Below are positions 42,787 through 53,400 of a stretch of DNA of 64,000 nt, one piece after another. Made by a program: the position numbers and the translations under genes. The stretch is from an uncultured Clostridia bacterium (GTDB lineage Bacteria > Bacillota > Clostridia > Oscillospirales > Ruminococcaceae), in assembly GCA_947168885.1 (NCBI GenBank), contig CAMVNQ010000005.1:186001-250000 (forward strand), in the 5' to 3' direction. A model generated the notes under the pieces. The model was given only the letters and a program-made list of their open reading frames with translations. It ran no database searches and was not told where the DNA came from. Each line of letters starts with the position of its first letter. Positions within the stretch are counted from its first letter, which is position 1.

Positions 42787-45700
42787 TTATATTTTGATGC
42801 CGTTTTCGAGAAGATCCTCGAAATCCGCGATCGGGACAGGCTTTGCGTAGAAGAAGCCCTGCGCCGTGTCGCAATTGGTATGTTTCAGGAAATCTACCTG
42901 TTCCTCGGTCTCAACGCCCTCACAGATGATGTCGATGTCCATTTTATCCGCCATGTCGATAACGCTCGAAAGGAGAATGCTTTCCTTCTTCTGCATATGT
43001 TCTCCGGAGAAGAATCCCTTGTCGATCTTGAGTACGTCAACGGGCATACGTTTGAGAAGCGACAGCGACGAATAACCGGAACCGAAATCGTCGATAGATA
43101 CCTTGAATCCGCGCTCACGAAGCAGCCCGAGCGTTTTTATAGCGTCTTCCTCGTTGGCAATGAACACGCTCTCTGTAAGCTCAAGCTCTATGAGCTCGGG
43201 GTCGATCCGATAACGGCGGACGATCTCGACAAGGTGTCCGATAAAGTCGTTTTTAAGCATATGGATACGCGATACGTTCACCGAGATAGGAACGACCGTC
43301 ATTCCGGAATCCATCCTGCGGCGCAGGTATTTGCAGACCTCCTCGTAAACGAAGAAGTCTATGTTTACAATGAAACCGTTCTTTTCGAGGAACGGAACGA
43401 AGCTGTCGGGTGTGACGATAGCACCATTCGGCTTTATCCAGCGGACCAAAGCCTCCGCGCCGACGATCTTGTTGTGCGAGATAGAGACTTTCGGCTGGAA
43501 GAACACCTTGAATTCGCTGTTCTTGAGAGCGCGCATAGCGTCACCTGCGATCTCGATAGTGCGGTTGAGCTCTTCACGCATCTCTGCCTTATAGACGCTG
43601 CAAATAGCGATGCTGTGCGCCTTCGAGAATTTGAGAGCGAGGTTTGCATTGTCATAACAGGTATCGAAGCTGAAAGCTGCGGTCATATCGGGTATATACG
43701 CGCTCGACATTATGCCGAAGCTTGAATTGCCGCCGACAAGGAGCTCGTTCGACGAGAAGCGCCGTGTGAAGTTTTCAAATTCGGTTACTATGTTATCGTC
43801 GTATTCCGCGAGTGCGCAGAAGCGGTCAGCCTCGACCCTGCACACAAAGCGTACCTTATCGGAGAAGTACGAGAAAGCGGAGGCGAAGCTCTTAAGAAGC
43901 TCGTCGCCCTCTTTATATCCGTAACGGCTGTTGACATAGCTGAAATTCGAGAAATCCGCCATAAGGAATACGAATTTGTCGTTCTCGAACACGGTCTCCA
44001 TGTATTTGATAACGTGAGATTTGAAGCTTCTGAAATTCATAAGACCCGTAAGCACGTCGTAGCTTGCCGCGTAATTCGCATCATCACGGGATTTTTCGGA
44101 CTCACGGAGCTTTATCATGTATGAGAAGATTATGCGTGTAAGATCTTTCAGCACCTTCGCTTCTTCTATCGAGCAGCGGTACGAGCTGACAGGATCCTGA
44201 AAGCTCACCATACCGATGAGTTTTCCGGCACGGAAAAATCCGCAGACAGTAGCTGAACCTATCCTGTTGGAGGCAAGATATGAAACATAAGCGTTATCCT
44301 TCAGAGCCCCGTCGCTGTCCGTATAAACGGAAAGCAGAAAGTTCTTGTCAAAGTGGCTGCAGAATTCGTTCAGCTCCTTGTTCGAGAAGCGTATTGAGTC
44401 TGTTCTTGCTGCATCGGCGCTTTTTGAACGCCATATATAAGTATCTTTGAACGTTCTGCCGTCAACTACGCACTCGGACACAACTATGCGTCCGAAGCGG
44501 AAATGCTTTCCGGTCTTTTCGATTATCGAGCGTACCGCGGAATCCATATCAAGACCCGCCTCTGCCATTTCAAACGCGCTTGAAAGAATGTCAGAGCCGA
44601 AACCCGTCGAGTTGCTGAAAAAGTCCATGCCTTTCTGATAGCGCTCAACACGCGGCAGAGGTTTTTCCTCCTCGATCGGTGCAGCGTCATCGTCGGTATA
44701 GAATGTATAGCAGCTCTTTCCGGCTCTCTTCGACTTATAAAGCGCAATATCCGCTTTTCTGTAGAGCTCGTCGAACGTATCGCCGTCCTTCGGGAAAAGC
44801 GCGATACCGAGGCTTCCCGATACCTTTACACCGCTGTCGAGTTCATCGCCGTAGATAAGACCGAATATCTTGCATATATCGGAAGCCTTCGATTCGATGT
44901 GAGACTTGTGGTTCATTCCGCGCAGGAACACGATGAACTCATCGCCGCCGATACGTCCGATGACATCGTTCGCACGGAAGAGATCCTGCATCTCCTGCGC
45001 AAGATCGGTAAGAAAGCTGTCTCCGAAGAGATGACCGAGAGTATCGTTGACCTGCTTGAAGTTATCGACATCGACTATTATGAACGCGTCGCATGACTCG
45101 CGGCTGTCGGTTCGCAGAAAACTCTGGATAAGTGTCTTGGTCGCTGATTTGTTGTAAAGCTTTGTGAGAGGGTCGCGCTCCGCCTTGTCTATAAGGCGCT
45201 GATTTGCGATCTTTATCGTGCTTATGTCCTCGACCTTGCCGACAGCGCTCCTGTATTCGCTGTCAACTGCGCCGCGGTTGGTCTTTATTGTGACCCTGTA
45301 CCATCTGTAATCGGGATCAAGCGGGAATTTCATGCGTATCTCGAAAACTCCGCTGTCAACTCCGGTCTTGAGGTTGTTGCAGATAAGGCCGTACGTTTCT
45401 TCGTCCTCGTCGTTGAGATAACCGCTCGCAGAAAAGTAATTCTCGAAATCGTCAATGGTAAGGCAGTTCACGAACGTGCCGCCGGTATTTCTGTACGCAG
45501 TCAGCAAATCGGTGTTTTTGTCGTACTTGAATATATAATCTGCGGATATGGACATTACCGAGAACATCATATCCACCATTTCGCCGCTTTCCTTCGCGGC
45601 GTGCCCGAGTTCGGAAATATCGTGGAGAAGCACACTGCAGCGGTGGTCGTGACCATAGCTCTCTATGCTTACCTCTGCATATATCGAGATGTGCGATCCG

Positions 45701-45987
45701 TCGAACTTCGTTGCTTCAACGTCGAGACCGAAGACATTGCAGTTCTTTGACAGCGCATCTATCTTTCCGAGAAGTATCGAAGCATATTCGCGTCCGATAA
45801 GTCTGAATCCGTATGCGCTCGGCTCCATATCGAGGTATTCCTTCTTGCTTGCTCCGAGAAGCGCAAAATACCTGTCGTTTGCCCATGTAAGGCGTGCATA
45901 GTTTCCGTCGTAAACGAACACGGCGGCCGCACAGGGTATCTCACCGAAAAGTGCGTTCTTTTCGCCTAAATCGCCGACAAGTTCCAT
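42787..45987 (-). CDS. Cyclic-di-GMP synthase/phosphodiesterase (PAS-GGDEF-GAF?-GGDEF*-EAL)
   Basis: 1066 residues, no membrane helix. An N-terminal PAS domain (FVYDGNYARLTWANDRYF) and a second PAS-like segment are followed by a canonical GGDEF domain with RIGGDEFIVF (about residue 346). A sensor-like region of about 180 residues follows. A second GGDEF domain has its motif degenerated to VEADRF (about 719). The EAL domain has GAEALVRWI (about 847), DDFGSGYSSL (about 970) and the metal-binding residues. Only one GGDEF site and the EAL site look active, so the protein may make or degrade c-di-GMP according to input. The degenerate GGDEF may bind GTP as a regulator. Confidence 0.93.
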   Translation of the reverse strand: MELVGDLGEKNALFGEIPCAAAVFVYDGNYARLTWANDRYFALLGASKKEYLDMEPSAYGFRLIGREYASILLGKIDALSKNCNVFGLDVEATKFDGSHISIYAEVSIESYGHDHRCSVLLHDISELGHAAKESGEMVDMMFSVMSISADYIFKYDKNTDLLTAYRNTGGTFVNCLTIDDFENYFSASGYLNDEDEETYGLICNNLKTGVDSGVFEIRMKFPLDPDYRWYRVTIKTNRGAVDSEYRSAVGKVEDISTIKIANQRLIDKAERDPLTKLYNKSATKTLIQSFLRTDSRESCDAFIIVDVDNFKQVNDTLGHLFGDSFLTDLAQEMQDLFRANDVIGRIGGDEFIVFLRGMNHKSHIESKASDICKIFGLIYGDELDSGVKVSGSLGIALFPKDGDTFDELYRKADIALYKSKRAGKSCYTFYTDDDAAPIEEEKPLPRVERYQKGMDFFSNSTGFGSDILSSAFEMAEAGLDMDSAVRSIIEKTGKHFRFGRIVVSECVVDGRTFKDTYIWRSKSADAARTDSIRFSNKELNEFCSHFDKNFLLSVYTDSDGALKDNAYVSYLASNRIGSATVCGFFRAGKLIGMVSFQDPVSSYRCSIEEAKVLKDLTRIIFSYMIKLRESEKSRDDANYAASYDVLTGLMNFRSFKSHVIKYMETVFENDKFVFLMADFSNFSYVNSRYGYKEGDELLKSFASAFSYFSDKVRFVCRVEADRFCALAEYDDNIVTEFENFTRRFSSNELLVGGNSSFGIMSSAYIPDMTAAFSFDTCYDNANLALKFSKAHSIAICSVYKAEMREELNRTIEIAGDAMRALKNSEFKVFFQPKVSISHNKIVGAEALVRWIKPNGAIVTPDSFVPFLEKNGFIVNIDFFVYEEVCKYLRRRMDSGMTVVPISVNVSRIHMLKNDFIGHLVEIVRRYRIDPELIELELTESVFIANEEDAIKTLGLLRERGFKVSIDDFGSGYSSLSLLKRMPVDVLKIDKGFFSGEHMQKKESILLSSVIDMADKMDIDIICEGVETEEQVDFLKHTNCDTAQGFFYAKPVPIADFEDLLENGIKI

Positions 45988-46042
45988 ATTCTATCCCTGC
46001 TTTCGATCCTGATTTCTGATATATGATAAGTGATGTAAGACA

Positions 46043-47305
46043 TTATCCGAACACAAGCTTCATATAAGTTTCCGGATATGTCAGATCCTTCCGGTAAGCT
46101 ATTCGTATCTTGTCACCGTACTTCACCATACCGAATATCTGCATTTCATCACCCTTGCTGAGCGTGAATATCTTCTTTACCGCTTTCGTTGAGAGGTCAA
46201 ACGAGTAAACGTATTTATTCGAATTGAAATACAGCTTTCCGTTCATGAACACTATAGAAGAGTATATGTCCGAATAAATCTTTGTGCCATAGGCTGATGT
46301 CACACCGCCCTTTGAACTTCTCAGGCAGAACCATGAAGTATTAAGCTTTGCGAGAAGTGTGCAGGTCTGCTTTTTGATATTATATCTGTAAAGCTTAACA
46401 ATATGGTTATTTCCGTTCTTTCCACCGTCAGTAACATAGTAATAATTTCCGTTGTCGTAACAAATTGCCGAGTTCACACCGGCCCAGAACGCATTGTCAT
46501 AGCTCGTGCTGGTCGCTGCGGCGTAATTTCCCGCGATCTTCCAATTACTGTGCATAGACGACGATCTTCTGCACTTTGTGTCGCTCATAAGGAAATTATC
46601 GTGGCTGATACCGCCGTAACGGTCGTACATGGAATTGCCGTCGGTGTCGTTCACGTCGTCAAGGGTAAGATCGACGTGATACCAGTTACTTCCGATCTTA
46701 ACGTAGTTCCAGATATGATTCTGGCTTTCCGAATAAGCTGCCGAGCATTCTATACCGAGATAGTTGTTGAGTATGTACGAATACGCAAGGGTATAGCCCT
46801 GGCAAACGCATGAGCCTTCAACAAGACAATTGTAGGCGTTGTACTTTTTATGCCCGAAATCATAGCGGCAGTTCTGTATAATGTAATCATGAACATAAAG
46901 AGCCTTGTCAACATCGGACATATCATCGGTTATTCCCGCTATAACCTTCTTCGCGGCAGCATCCATTTTTTTCCGTGCTTCGGCGAGCTTGCTTTTCGGC
47001 ATAACATACTCAAAGACTACACCTGTGATCTTCTGATAGCTTCCGAATGGTGTATAGGCATTGTCGATAAAGAAAAGCTCCGGATGAGTATAGAACACTG
47101 ACGTGATAGCATCTTTAGTCTGATCGAACGACCAGCCGTTCCTGTCAACGAATTTCTCAATATCTATAGTTCCCTGCTGGTAATTCTCCAGCCTTTCAGC
47201 TATATAATCGCCAAGCTCGTCTGTCGCCGCATCGGCATATACCGGAGCCGTCAAAACTGCTGCGGCAGTAATGAGCGATAAGAAAAAGCACAATATTTTC
47301 TTCAT
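46043..47305 (-). CDS. Secreted transglutaminase-like (cysteine peptidase fold) protein
   Basis: 420 residues with a signal peptide (MKKILCFFLSLITAAAVLT, cleavage near VYADAA). A transglutaminase-like domain (about 120-230) shows the Cys in EGSCVCQGYTLAYS, the His in QNHIWNYVKIG and the Asp in WYHVDLTLDD. The C-terminal 170 residues have repeats of the Tyr-rich beta-propeller or YWTD type (KLYFNSNKYVYSFDL), perhaps for ligand binding. It is anchored or exported and may act on wall peptides. GAGG 6 nt before the ATG at 47305. Confidence 0.85.
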   Translation of the reverse strand: MKKILCFFLSLITAAAVLTAPVYADAATDELGDYIAERLENYQQGTIDIEKFVDRNGWSFDQTKDAITSVFYTHPELFFIDNAYTPFGSYQKITGVVFEYVMPKSKLAEARKKMDAAAKKVIAGITDDMSDVDKALYVHDYIIQNCRYDFGHKKYNAYNCLVEGSCVCQGYTLAYSYILNNYLGIECSAAYSESQNHIWNYVKIGSNWYHVDLTLDDVNDTDGNSMYDRYGGISHDNFLMSDTKCRRSSSMHSNWKIAGNYAAATSTSYDNAFWAGVNSAICYDNGNYYYVTDGGKNGNNHIVKLYRYNIKKQTCTLLAKLNTSWFCLRSSKGGVTSAYGTKIYSDIYSSIVFMNGKLYFNSNKYVYSFDLSTKAVKKIFTLSKGDEMQIFGMVKYGDKIRIAYRKDLTYPETYMKLVFG

Positions 47306-47337
47306 AAAAGACCTCACATAAACGTGCATATACAATT

Positions 47338-47366
47338 ATTATACAATACTCCGCTCTATAAATCAA
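47338..47366 (-). promoter_or_regulatory. Promoter of the transglutaminase-like gene
   Basis: Minus strand: TTGATT (47361-47366), 17 nt, TATAAT (47338-47343), about 33 nt before the start. Confidence 0.75.
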
Positions 47367-47464
47367 GTCTTTTTGCGTTAAAGCGTCAGAATTTTGGTTA
47401 TTTTGATATTTTTCAGGCAATTATTTTGTGCAGATGTAATGGATTGCCCCATTTTTATCAAATT

Positions 47465-47497
47465 TGCCCTTCCCACGCACACAGCGCGGAAAGGGCA
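47465..47497 (-). terminator. Weak terminator-like hairpin after the peptide-binding lipoprotein
   Basis: TGCCCTTTCC pairs with GGGAAGGGCA on the minus strand with an 11-13 nt loop, starting 11 bp past the stop. The tract after it is A/T mixed, so termination efficiency is uncertain. Confidence 0.4.
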
Positions 47498-47507
47498 TCA
47501 TAAACGT

Positions 47508-49127
47508 TCACTTTTTAACAGCATTGCCGAAGATATATCCACCGAATGACGGGTCATAGACTATACCGCCGACTCCGGACGCGAGAAAGATCTGTCCTGT
47601 CTCGAAGCAGAACGGCACGAACCAGCCGCTGTCAAGGATAAGCTGCTCGGCTTCAAGAAGGTATTTCGCAGCGGACTTGCTGTCCTTTGCGGTATGTGCC
47701 GATGCGAGTATGTCGTCAAGCTTGCGGCTCGACACGCCGCCGTAATTCTTCTGCGACAATGACGAAAACGCGGACAGGAATGTGAGCGGGTCATTACCGC
47801 CGAGACGCACCATCGCGGCTTCAAAGTTTCCGTTCTCCAGCGCTGATATGTAATCCGGATACGGCAGCTCTTCTATCATGCAGTAAACTCCGAAATTCTT
47901 CTGCCACTGCTGTATAACCGCGCCGATACCCTGCCGCAGAGCCGTTCCCTCAGGGATCAGCAGCTTCATCCCCGTGAGTGCCCCGTCGCCGAGCTCGCGC
48001 ACAGCACGGGTACCTCGCTCGATAAGCTCATTCTCCGAGTACAGCGACTTTGCGGGAACACCTGCATTTTCGCGGTACTCACCGGAGGAAGCATCCGACG
48101 GAACGATACAATCCGCGGGGGAATAGACATCGCCGGATACGCCGTTCACAAATCCTCCGAGCGCTATACGCAGGTCGGTGCTCTCAAACGCGCCGCGGGA
48201 ATTGAATACCACGCCCCAGACGCTCTTTGGGCACGGTCTCACTTCATATCTGCCGGAAAGCCTTGTTATCTCGTCAGGAACGGCAGTGCAGTAAACGTCT
48301 GTCCTGCCGTCAAGAAAGCTCTCATAGCCGTTTGCGTTTATCATGAACGTGACACCTCGCGGTGCTGTTCCGAGAGTTTCCGCATTGAGCCCATTACGCT
48401 TAAGCTCGATGAAATTTCCGTCCCTGACCCACTTGTCGTAGTGCCAGCGACTCACATAGAAATATCCGTTCGAGCCGATGCAGTCGCCCACTAGTCCGTA
48501 CTGTCCCTCGGTAAGCTCGTAATACTCGCTGTTACAGGGCATAGCAGGGGCAGCCGCGAGAAGGGACTCAAAGTCTGCGCACGGCTCCGCAAGCGTTATC
48601 ATGAGTTCATACTTTCCGGTCGCTTCGACACCAAGCTGTGTCAGGTCGGTGATTTTCTTTGTGTTTATCTCCTTTGCGTTTTTGATGCAGTAATATTCCG
48701 GAGCACGCTCGGAGCGCATCGCGGGATCAACAAGACGGCGGAACGCAAAAACGAAATCCTCGGCGGTACATTCGGCGGAAAAATCATCCTTTCCGTACCA
48801 CATGACATTTTCCGACAGCTTAAACTTATAAACGAGCCCGTCGTCACTGACCGAAACGCTCTCCGCCATTGCGGGAACGACCTTTCCGCCGTCGTCATGA
48901 CGGTAAAGCCCACGAAAAACGTTCGCAACTATCTGCTCTGCATCGTCACCTGTGCAGGTCTGCGGGTCAAGCGTTGCCGGACTTCCGGAGATAACCGACG
49001 TGAACCAGCCGTTCAGCCCCTTTTTGCCGTCGTCATTGCTGCTGCCGCCGCACGAGGATAAAGAAAACAGGGATGTCACGGTAAGCGCGGCAGCCGCTAT
49101 GTATGCTGTGATCTTTTTAAAGGTCAA
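47508..49127 (-). CDS. Peptide/oligopeptide ABC-transporter binding lipoprotein
   Basis: 539 residues, SBP_bac_5 (OppA-like) family. Lipoprotein signal ends in LSSC (lipidated Cys26), then a Gly/Ser spacer. Family marks are PATLDPQTCTGDDAEQIVAN and MAESVSVSDDGLVYKFKL near the start. No permease or ATPase genes are adjacent, so it is an orphan. The start is a TTG at 49127, 11 nt inside the nrdG end, with GGGGAGG 8-9 nt upstream in nrdG; translation is probably coupled. Confidence 0.9.
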   Translation of the reverse strand: MTFKKITAYIAAAALTVTSLFSLSSCGGSSNDDGKKGLNGWFTSVISGSPATLDPQTCTGDDAEQIVANVFRGLYRHDDGGKVVPAMAESVSVSDDGLVYKFKLSENVMWYGKDDFSAECTAEDFVFAFRRLVDPAMRSERAPEYYCIKNAKEINTKKITDLTQLGVEATGKYELMITLAEPCADFESLLAAAPAMPCNSEYYELTEGQYGLVGDCIGSNGYFYVSRWHYDKWVRDGNFIELKRNGLNAETLGTAPRGVTFMINANGYESFLDGRTDVYCTAVPDEITRLSGRYEVRPCPKSVWGVVFNSRGAFESTDLRIALGGFVNGVSGDVYSPADCIVPSDASSGEYRENAGVPAKSLYSENELIERGTRAVRELGDGALTGMKLLIPEGTALRQGIGAVIQQWQKNFGVYCMIEELPYPDYISALENGNFEAAMVRLGGNDPLTFLSAFSSLSQKNYGGVSSRKLDDILASAHTAKDSKSAAKYLLEAEQLILDSGWFVPFCFETGQIFLASGVGGIVYDPSFGGYIFGNAVKK

Positions 49128-49620
49128 CGGTTACAGCCTCCCCTTTTTCAAGGCTTTTCGGAACATCGATGAGACGCTGGTTGCGGCTCCCTCGGTAATG
49201 AAGTTCAAGCGTTCTCTCCGCGAGTACGAACCGCCCGTCAACAAGCACATCGAGCAGTCCGAGCAGGCGCTTCACCTGCGGCTCTCTTTTGGATTTGGCG
49301 AGAAGCTGCTCGAACGTCCAGCCCGAGTAGCTCATTAGATGATACCCGTCTGCTTTGAGCTTTTCGCCGAGCTCTGCGAGAGGCTCCGCCTGACAGAACG
49401 GCTCTCCGCCGGAATATGTCACGCCCTTTACGAGCGGGAACTGCTTTATCTTGTTGTAGATCCTGTCAGTATCCGCGAGCCGTCCGCCGTCGAAATCGTG
49501 GGTCTCCGGGTTGTGACATCCCTCGCAGTTATGCGGGCAGCCCTGAACGAATATAGTGAACCGTATCCCCGGTCCGTCAACGTATGATTCGGGGACCAGC
49601 CCCGCAAGTCTTATATGCAT
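49117..49620 (-). CDS. nrdG: Anaerobic ribonucleotide-triphosphate reductase activase
   Basis: 167 residues, radical SAM. Cys-x5-Cys-x2-Cys type cluster is FVQGCPHNCEGCHNPETH, then VTYSGGEPF. It installs the glycyl radical on NrdD, indicating anaerobic deoxynucleotide synthesis. nrdD is not in the window. AAGGATAGAT precedes the ATG. Confidence 0.95.
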   Translation of the reverse strand: MHIRLAGLVPESYVDGPGIRFTIFVQGCPHNCEGCHNPETHDFDGGRLADTDRIYNKIKQFPLVKGVTYSGGEPFCQAEPLAELGEKLKADGYHLMSYSGWTFEQLLAKSKREPQVKRLLGLLDVLVDGRFVLAERTLELHYRGSRNQRLIDVPKSLEKGEAVTVDL

Positions 49621-49741
49621 ATCTATCCTTCTTTGCTCTCATCTGAATGAGGTGCCATATAAAGCCGGAATACGCAGCGCACACCGCTGTTCCCGCAATA
49701 AGCGCGTCAGGCAGTAACGGGAGCGCCTGCGGCAGATCCGG
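49577..49741 (-). other. Possible small hydrophobic reading frame between the radical SAM gene and nrdG
   Basis: This 54-codon frame has a hydrophobic core (LPDALIAGTAVCAAYSGFIW) ending in charged residues, like a single membrane helix. It lacks an ATG at its beginning and a clear ribosome site, and overlaps the nrdG start. I cannot tell a real small protein from chance. Confidence 0.2.
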
Positions 49742-49746
49742 CTATG

Positions 49747-50373
49747 TCAGTCATACTCCCTGTTGTTCGAGATGTATGAACGCACGCGAAGCGGTACGCC
49801 TACATCGTTTGCGCGCTCGCGGCAGAGCTCAAGCTCTTCTTCGCCGATAACATCAACGACAGTGAACTTAACGTCCGGAATGAACGAGTGCGTCACAATA
49901 GCAAAGTTGAGCATCGAATTGTACGACGCGAGCCCGAACCGCGACTTCGTTATATCAAGATATTTATGCGGGTCGGAAGCGTTCAGGCTTATCGAAACGC
50001 TGTCAATGAGTCCGCGCATGGAATATAGATCAAATGTCGGGTGAATAAGCGAGACAAGACCGTTCGTGTTTATGCGTATCTTCATATCAGTCGTCGCCTT
50101 GATGTACTTTGCGACTTCAAGAAGCTCGTAAGGACGCTCCATAGGCTCACCGAAGCCGCAGAACACGACCTCGCTGTACTTCGACTTATCTACCGCGTCG
50201 AACGCCGCTTCTATCTCTTCGACCGACGGTTCGTGCTCAAGCCACAAGCTATCATTCTCGCCCACGGTCTCGTCGTTATGACGAATGCAGAATGTGCAGT
50301 TGCAGGGGCATTTGTTCGTTATATTCGCGTACAGCGCCCCGTTTAGATCATAAAATATCTTCATTGCTTTCAT
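49747..50373 (-). CDS. TatD-associated-type radical SAM protein
   Basis: 208 residues. The radical SAM cluster CPCNCTFC is followed by VVFCGFGEPMERP, INTNGLVSLI and VDSVSISLNA-like strands, which match a family often found near tatD. The chain is short, as that family is. The reaction is unknown. The start at 50373 has GGAG 8 nt upstream. It has its own promoter. nrdG, another radical SAM gene, lies downstream. Confidence 0.88.
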   Translation of the reverse strand: MKAMKIFYDLNGALYANITNKCPCNCTFCIRHNDETVGENDSLWLEHEPSVEEIEAAFDAVDKSKYSEVVFCGFGEPMERPYELLEVAKYIKATTDMKIRINTNGLVSLIHPTFDLYSMRGLIDSVSISLNASDPHKYLDITKSRFGLASYNSMLNFAIVTHSFIPDVKFTVVDVIGEEELELCRERANDVGVPLRVRSYISNNREYD

Positions 50374-50407
50374 ATCGTCAGCTCCTTTAACGAAGAATTA
50401 TTACCCG

Positions 50408-50485
50408 CTGTACCCCGCTTTCGGCGAGGTACAGAAAAATATCTCCGACAGAATACATTATACCACACTGCGCGGGAATTGTAAA
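50408..50485 (-). promoter_or_regulatory. Promoter and leader hairpin of the radical SAM gene
   Basis: Minus strand: TTTACA (50480-50485), 17 nt, TATAAT (50457-50462), in the 120-bp gap after the helicase gene. The leader contains a hairpin CTGTACC...GGTACAG (50408-50434) with a CGC/GCG inner part. Confidence 0.7.
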
Positions 50486-50495
50486 GAGCAGTTTC

Positions 50496-53400
50496 TTATC
50501 CTGCGTACATTATCCGTCCGGTCTCAGGATCCACCTTTGCGCGCCCGCTGCGTACAGCATGGGAAATACCCATTGACACCGCAAGTTCGGCAGTCTCGGT
50601 CGTTCTTGCGAAACCGAACAGCTTTGCCGTTTCCTTGATAAGCTCGGCACGTTCAAGACTTATCGACGTTTTAAGGATATACACGACTGCCGATCCTATC
50701 TCCTCGGTCGCAATATCGTCGAGCTTTCGCTTCGTTCCGTCTTCCGCCGCACCGCGGAAATCATCGTAAGACGACGGATCCGTTTCAAAGCTCCAGACGA
50801 ATACCGACTCGTTACGTTTTGTCATTTCGGATCCAAGTGTATCAAAAACTTCCGCAAAACGAGCTTCCGCCTTTGCCGACTTCTTCATACCGAATGCAGC
50901 AAGTACGTAGTGCAGCAGTACATCTCTGCTCACAGGCGACTCCCATTTCACAGCGGCTTCAATGATGCGCTTTATCTGCGAAGTAGAACTTCCGTCATAG
51001 TAGTATTCCTGATCTCCTATGACATCGGGAACGAACGGCACGTAAACGTGTGCATTCTCGTCTTCGGCCGGCATTTCCTCCTTTTCAAAGGTTATTTCAC
51101 GCTTCTTCGGCTCGGACTGTTCTTCCTGCGGCTCGCCGTTTCTTTTAGCCGCAAGCGTCGTTTCTATCTCACTTTTGAGATAATCCATGACTTTTGCGGA
51201 ATTATCGAGCCAGTCAAGCACATGAACGTTGACTATCCGCCAGCCGAGACCGCGCAGCACAGACGGCTGCACGATATTGCGGTCACGCGCGTTCGTGAGC
51301 TCAAATCCGCTCCTGCTGCCGCACATTATGCCGAGCAGGTATCTTCCCTCTTCATCGGGGTCGATAACACCAATATCTATCTTGTATTCCGAGCTTCCTA
51401 TGCCGCGGCGGACGCTGTAACCGAGCTTTCCGAGTTCTCTCGCTACACTGTCCGCGAAAGCGCCGCCCGCCTTGTCGGCAGAAACGACCTTTCTTATCGG
51501 AAGCGCGGAACTTCCCTTAGCGGCGAAATCAAGGAAACCACGGAGCCCCGCCACACCCTCGGAGCGCGATCTTGCGACATCTATCTGCTCCGGTCTTATA
51601 ACCGAGTAAACTATCATTTCTTTTCTCGCACGTGAGATGGCAACGTTCAGGCGGCGCCAGCCCCCGTCCTGATTTACGGGACCGAAGTTCATCGAAACAT
51701 TGCCGTCCTTGTCGGGACCGTAACCTATCGAGAACAGGATGACATCACGCTCGTCACCCTGTACATTTTCAAGGTTCTTGACGAGTATCGGTTCGTACAT
51801 CTCGTTTGCGTACTGCTCAAGCTCGGGATTTTTCCGGAGCTCGTCGGCGATCATATCGTCGATAAGTATCTGCTGAACGATGTTGAACGTAACGACACCG
51901 ATACTGTCCTTACGCAGTTCGGGATCGGAAAGGCGGCGTACTATCTCTGCCGTGACCGCTTCCGCTTCGGCGCGGTTCTGCTTCGAGCCGCCCTTGTCGT
52001 AGAAACCGTCAACGTGCACCCATGTCACCTTTGAAACGAGGTCGTCCGGCGACGGGAACGTACGCAGACTGTTGTCATAGTACCGGCTGTTGCTGTACGC
52101 GATAAGGCTCTCATGGCGCGAGCGGTAATGCCAGAGAAGATGTTTCTGCGGCATTGCAAGCGCAAGACAGTCGTCAAGTACACTTTCGAGATCCTCGATC
52201 TCAATATTGTCCTCGTCGACCTGATTTGCGGTAAAGAACGATGTCGGCGGAAGCTGTTTCGGGTCACCGACTACTACTACGTTCTCACCGCGCGCTATCG
52301 CGCCAACCGCTTCACTTGTAGGAAGCTGTGAAGCCTCGTCAAAGATAACGAGATCGAACTTTCCGAACGAAGGGTCGATGTACTGTGCCGCGGAGATAGG
52401 CGACATCAGCATACACGGACAAAGCCGTCCGAGAAGGTTCGGAATACTGTCGAAAAGCTTTCGTATCGACATACCGCGCGCACCGCTCTTTATCGCCTTT
52501 TGAAGTATCGCAAGCTCGGATGAGCTTCCGGACTTTCCTGTCGATGTATCGGGAACACGGGCAGACAGGCGCGATACAAGCTCCTCTATCGTGAGTTCCT
52601 CAAAGCGTGCGGTGAAGTTGCGGTATTTCTCAACAGTACGCTCATATTCCGCGCCCTGGAACGCCTTCAGCAGCGGTTCGGATACTACTGCGCGGGAAAT
52701 GACGGTCCTGCAGACAGACGCGGCTATCGCGCCCTTCACGCTGCTCTCGTCGAGAACGCCGCTTCTGTACGCTTCCGCGGCAGGTGAAAGACCGAGCCCG
52801 TTAAGCTTGCGCAGACCGTTTTCGAGGACAACTCTGTCGCGAAGCATACCAACACTTCCGCAGTAGCCCTCGGCTTCTTTTCTGACCTCTCCGAAAAAGT
52901 CCGCGCCGCCGCATACGGATATGATGTCCGCCGCAAATTCGCTCTTCATGCGGTCACAGACACCGAGCAGATCGAAGTAGCGCAGTTCCGCTTCGGACAA
53001 TGCGGGCTGCAGCGCTGGGTCGCTCTTCTTGGCAACGATCGCGGCTTTAAGCTCGGGAGTGATGTTACCGAGCATATCGCGCATAGCAAAAGACGTGGGA
53101 ACAGCCCCTTTAATGCGCTCAAAAGCGGTATCCGCACCGCGCCAGTATTCACCGAAATACTTTGTTACCGCAGGATCCGCACCGGTGAGCATAACATAAA
53201 GCTGCTTGTATTCCGAGAGCGTCCCGAGTATCTCGGTTATGTTCTCTTTTGTGACGAGCGAGGGTGACTTCGCATAAAGCGCGAGCTCCTTTACCTGTTT
53301 GCCGGAGCCTATCGCCTTACCGATGAAGTTGCTCTGCTGCACCTTTTTCCAGTTTATCAGCGCCGCATCAGCGTCATAGCTCCATACACTCTGCTCGAAT

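Noticed and set aside
50910-51635. Plus-strand frame of 241 codons in the helicase C-terminal region
   Set aside because: Shadow of the nuclease-like and DUF3320 codons; no start signals.
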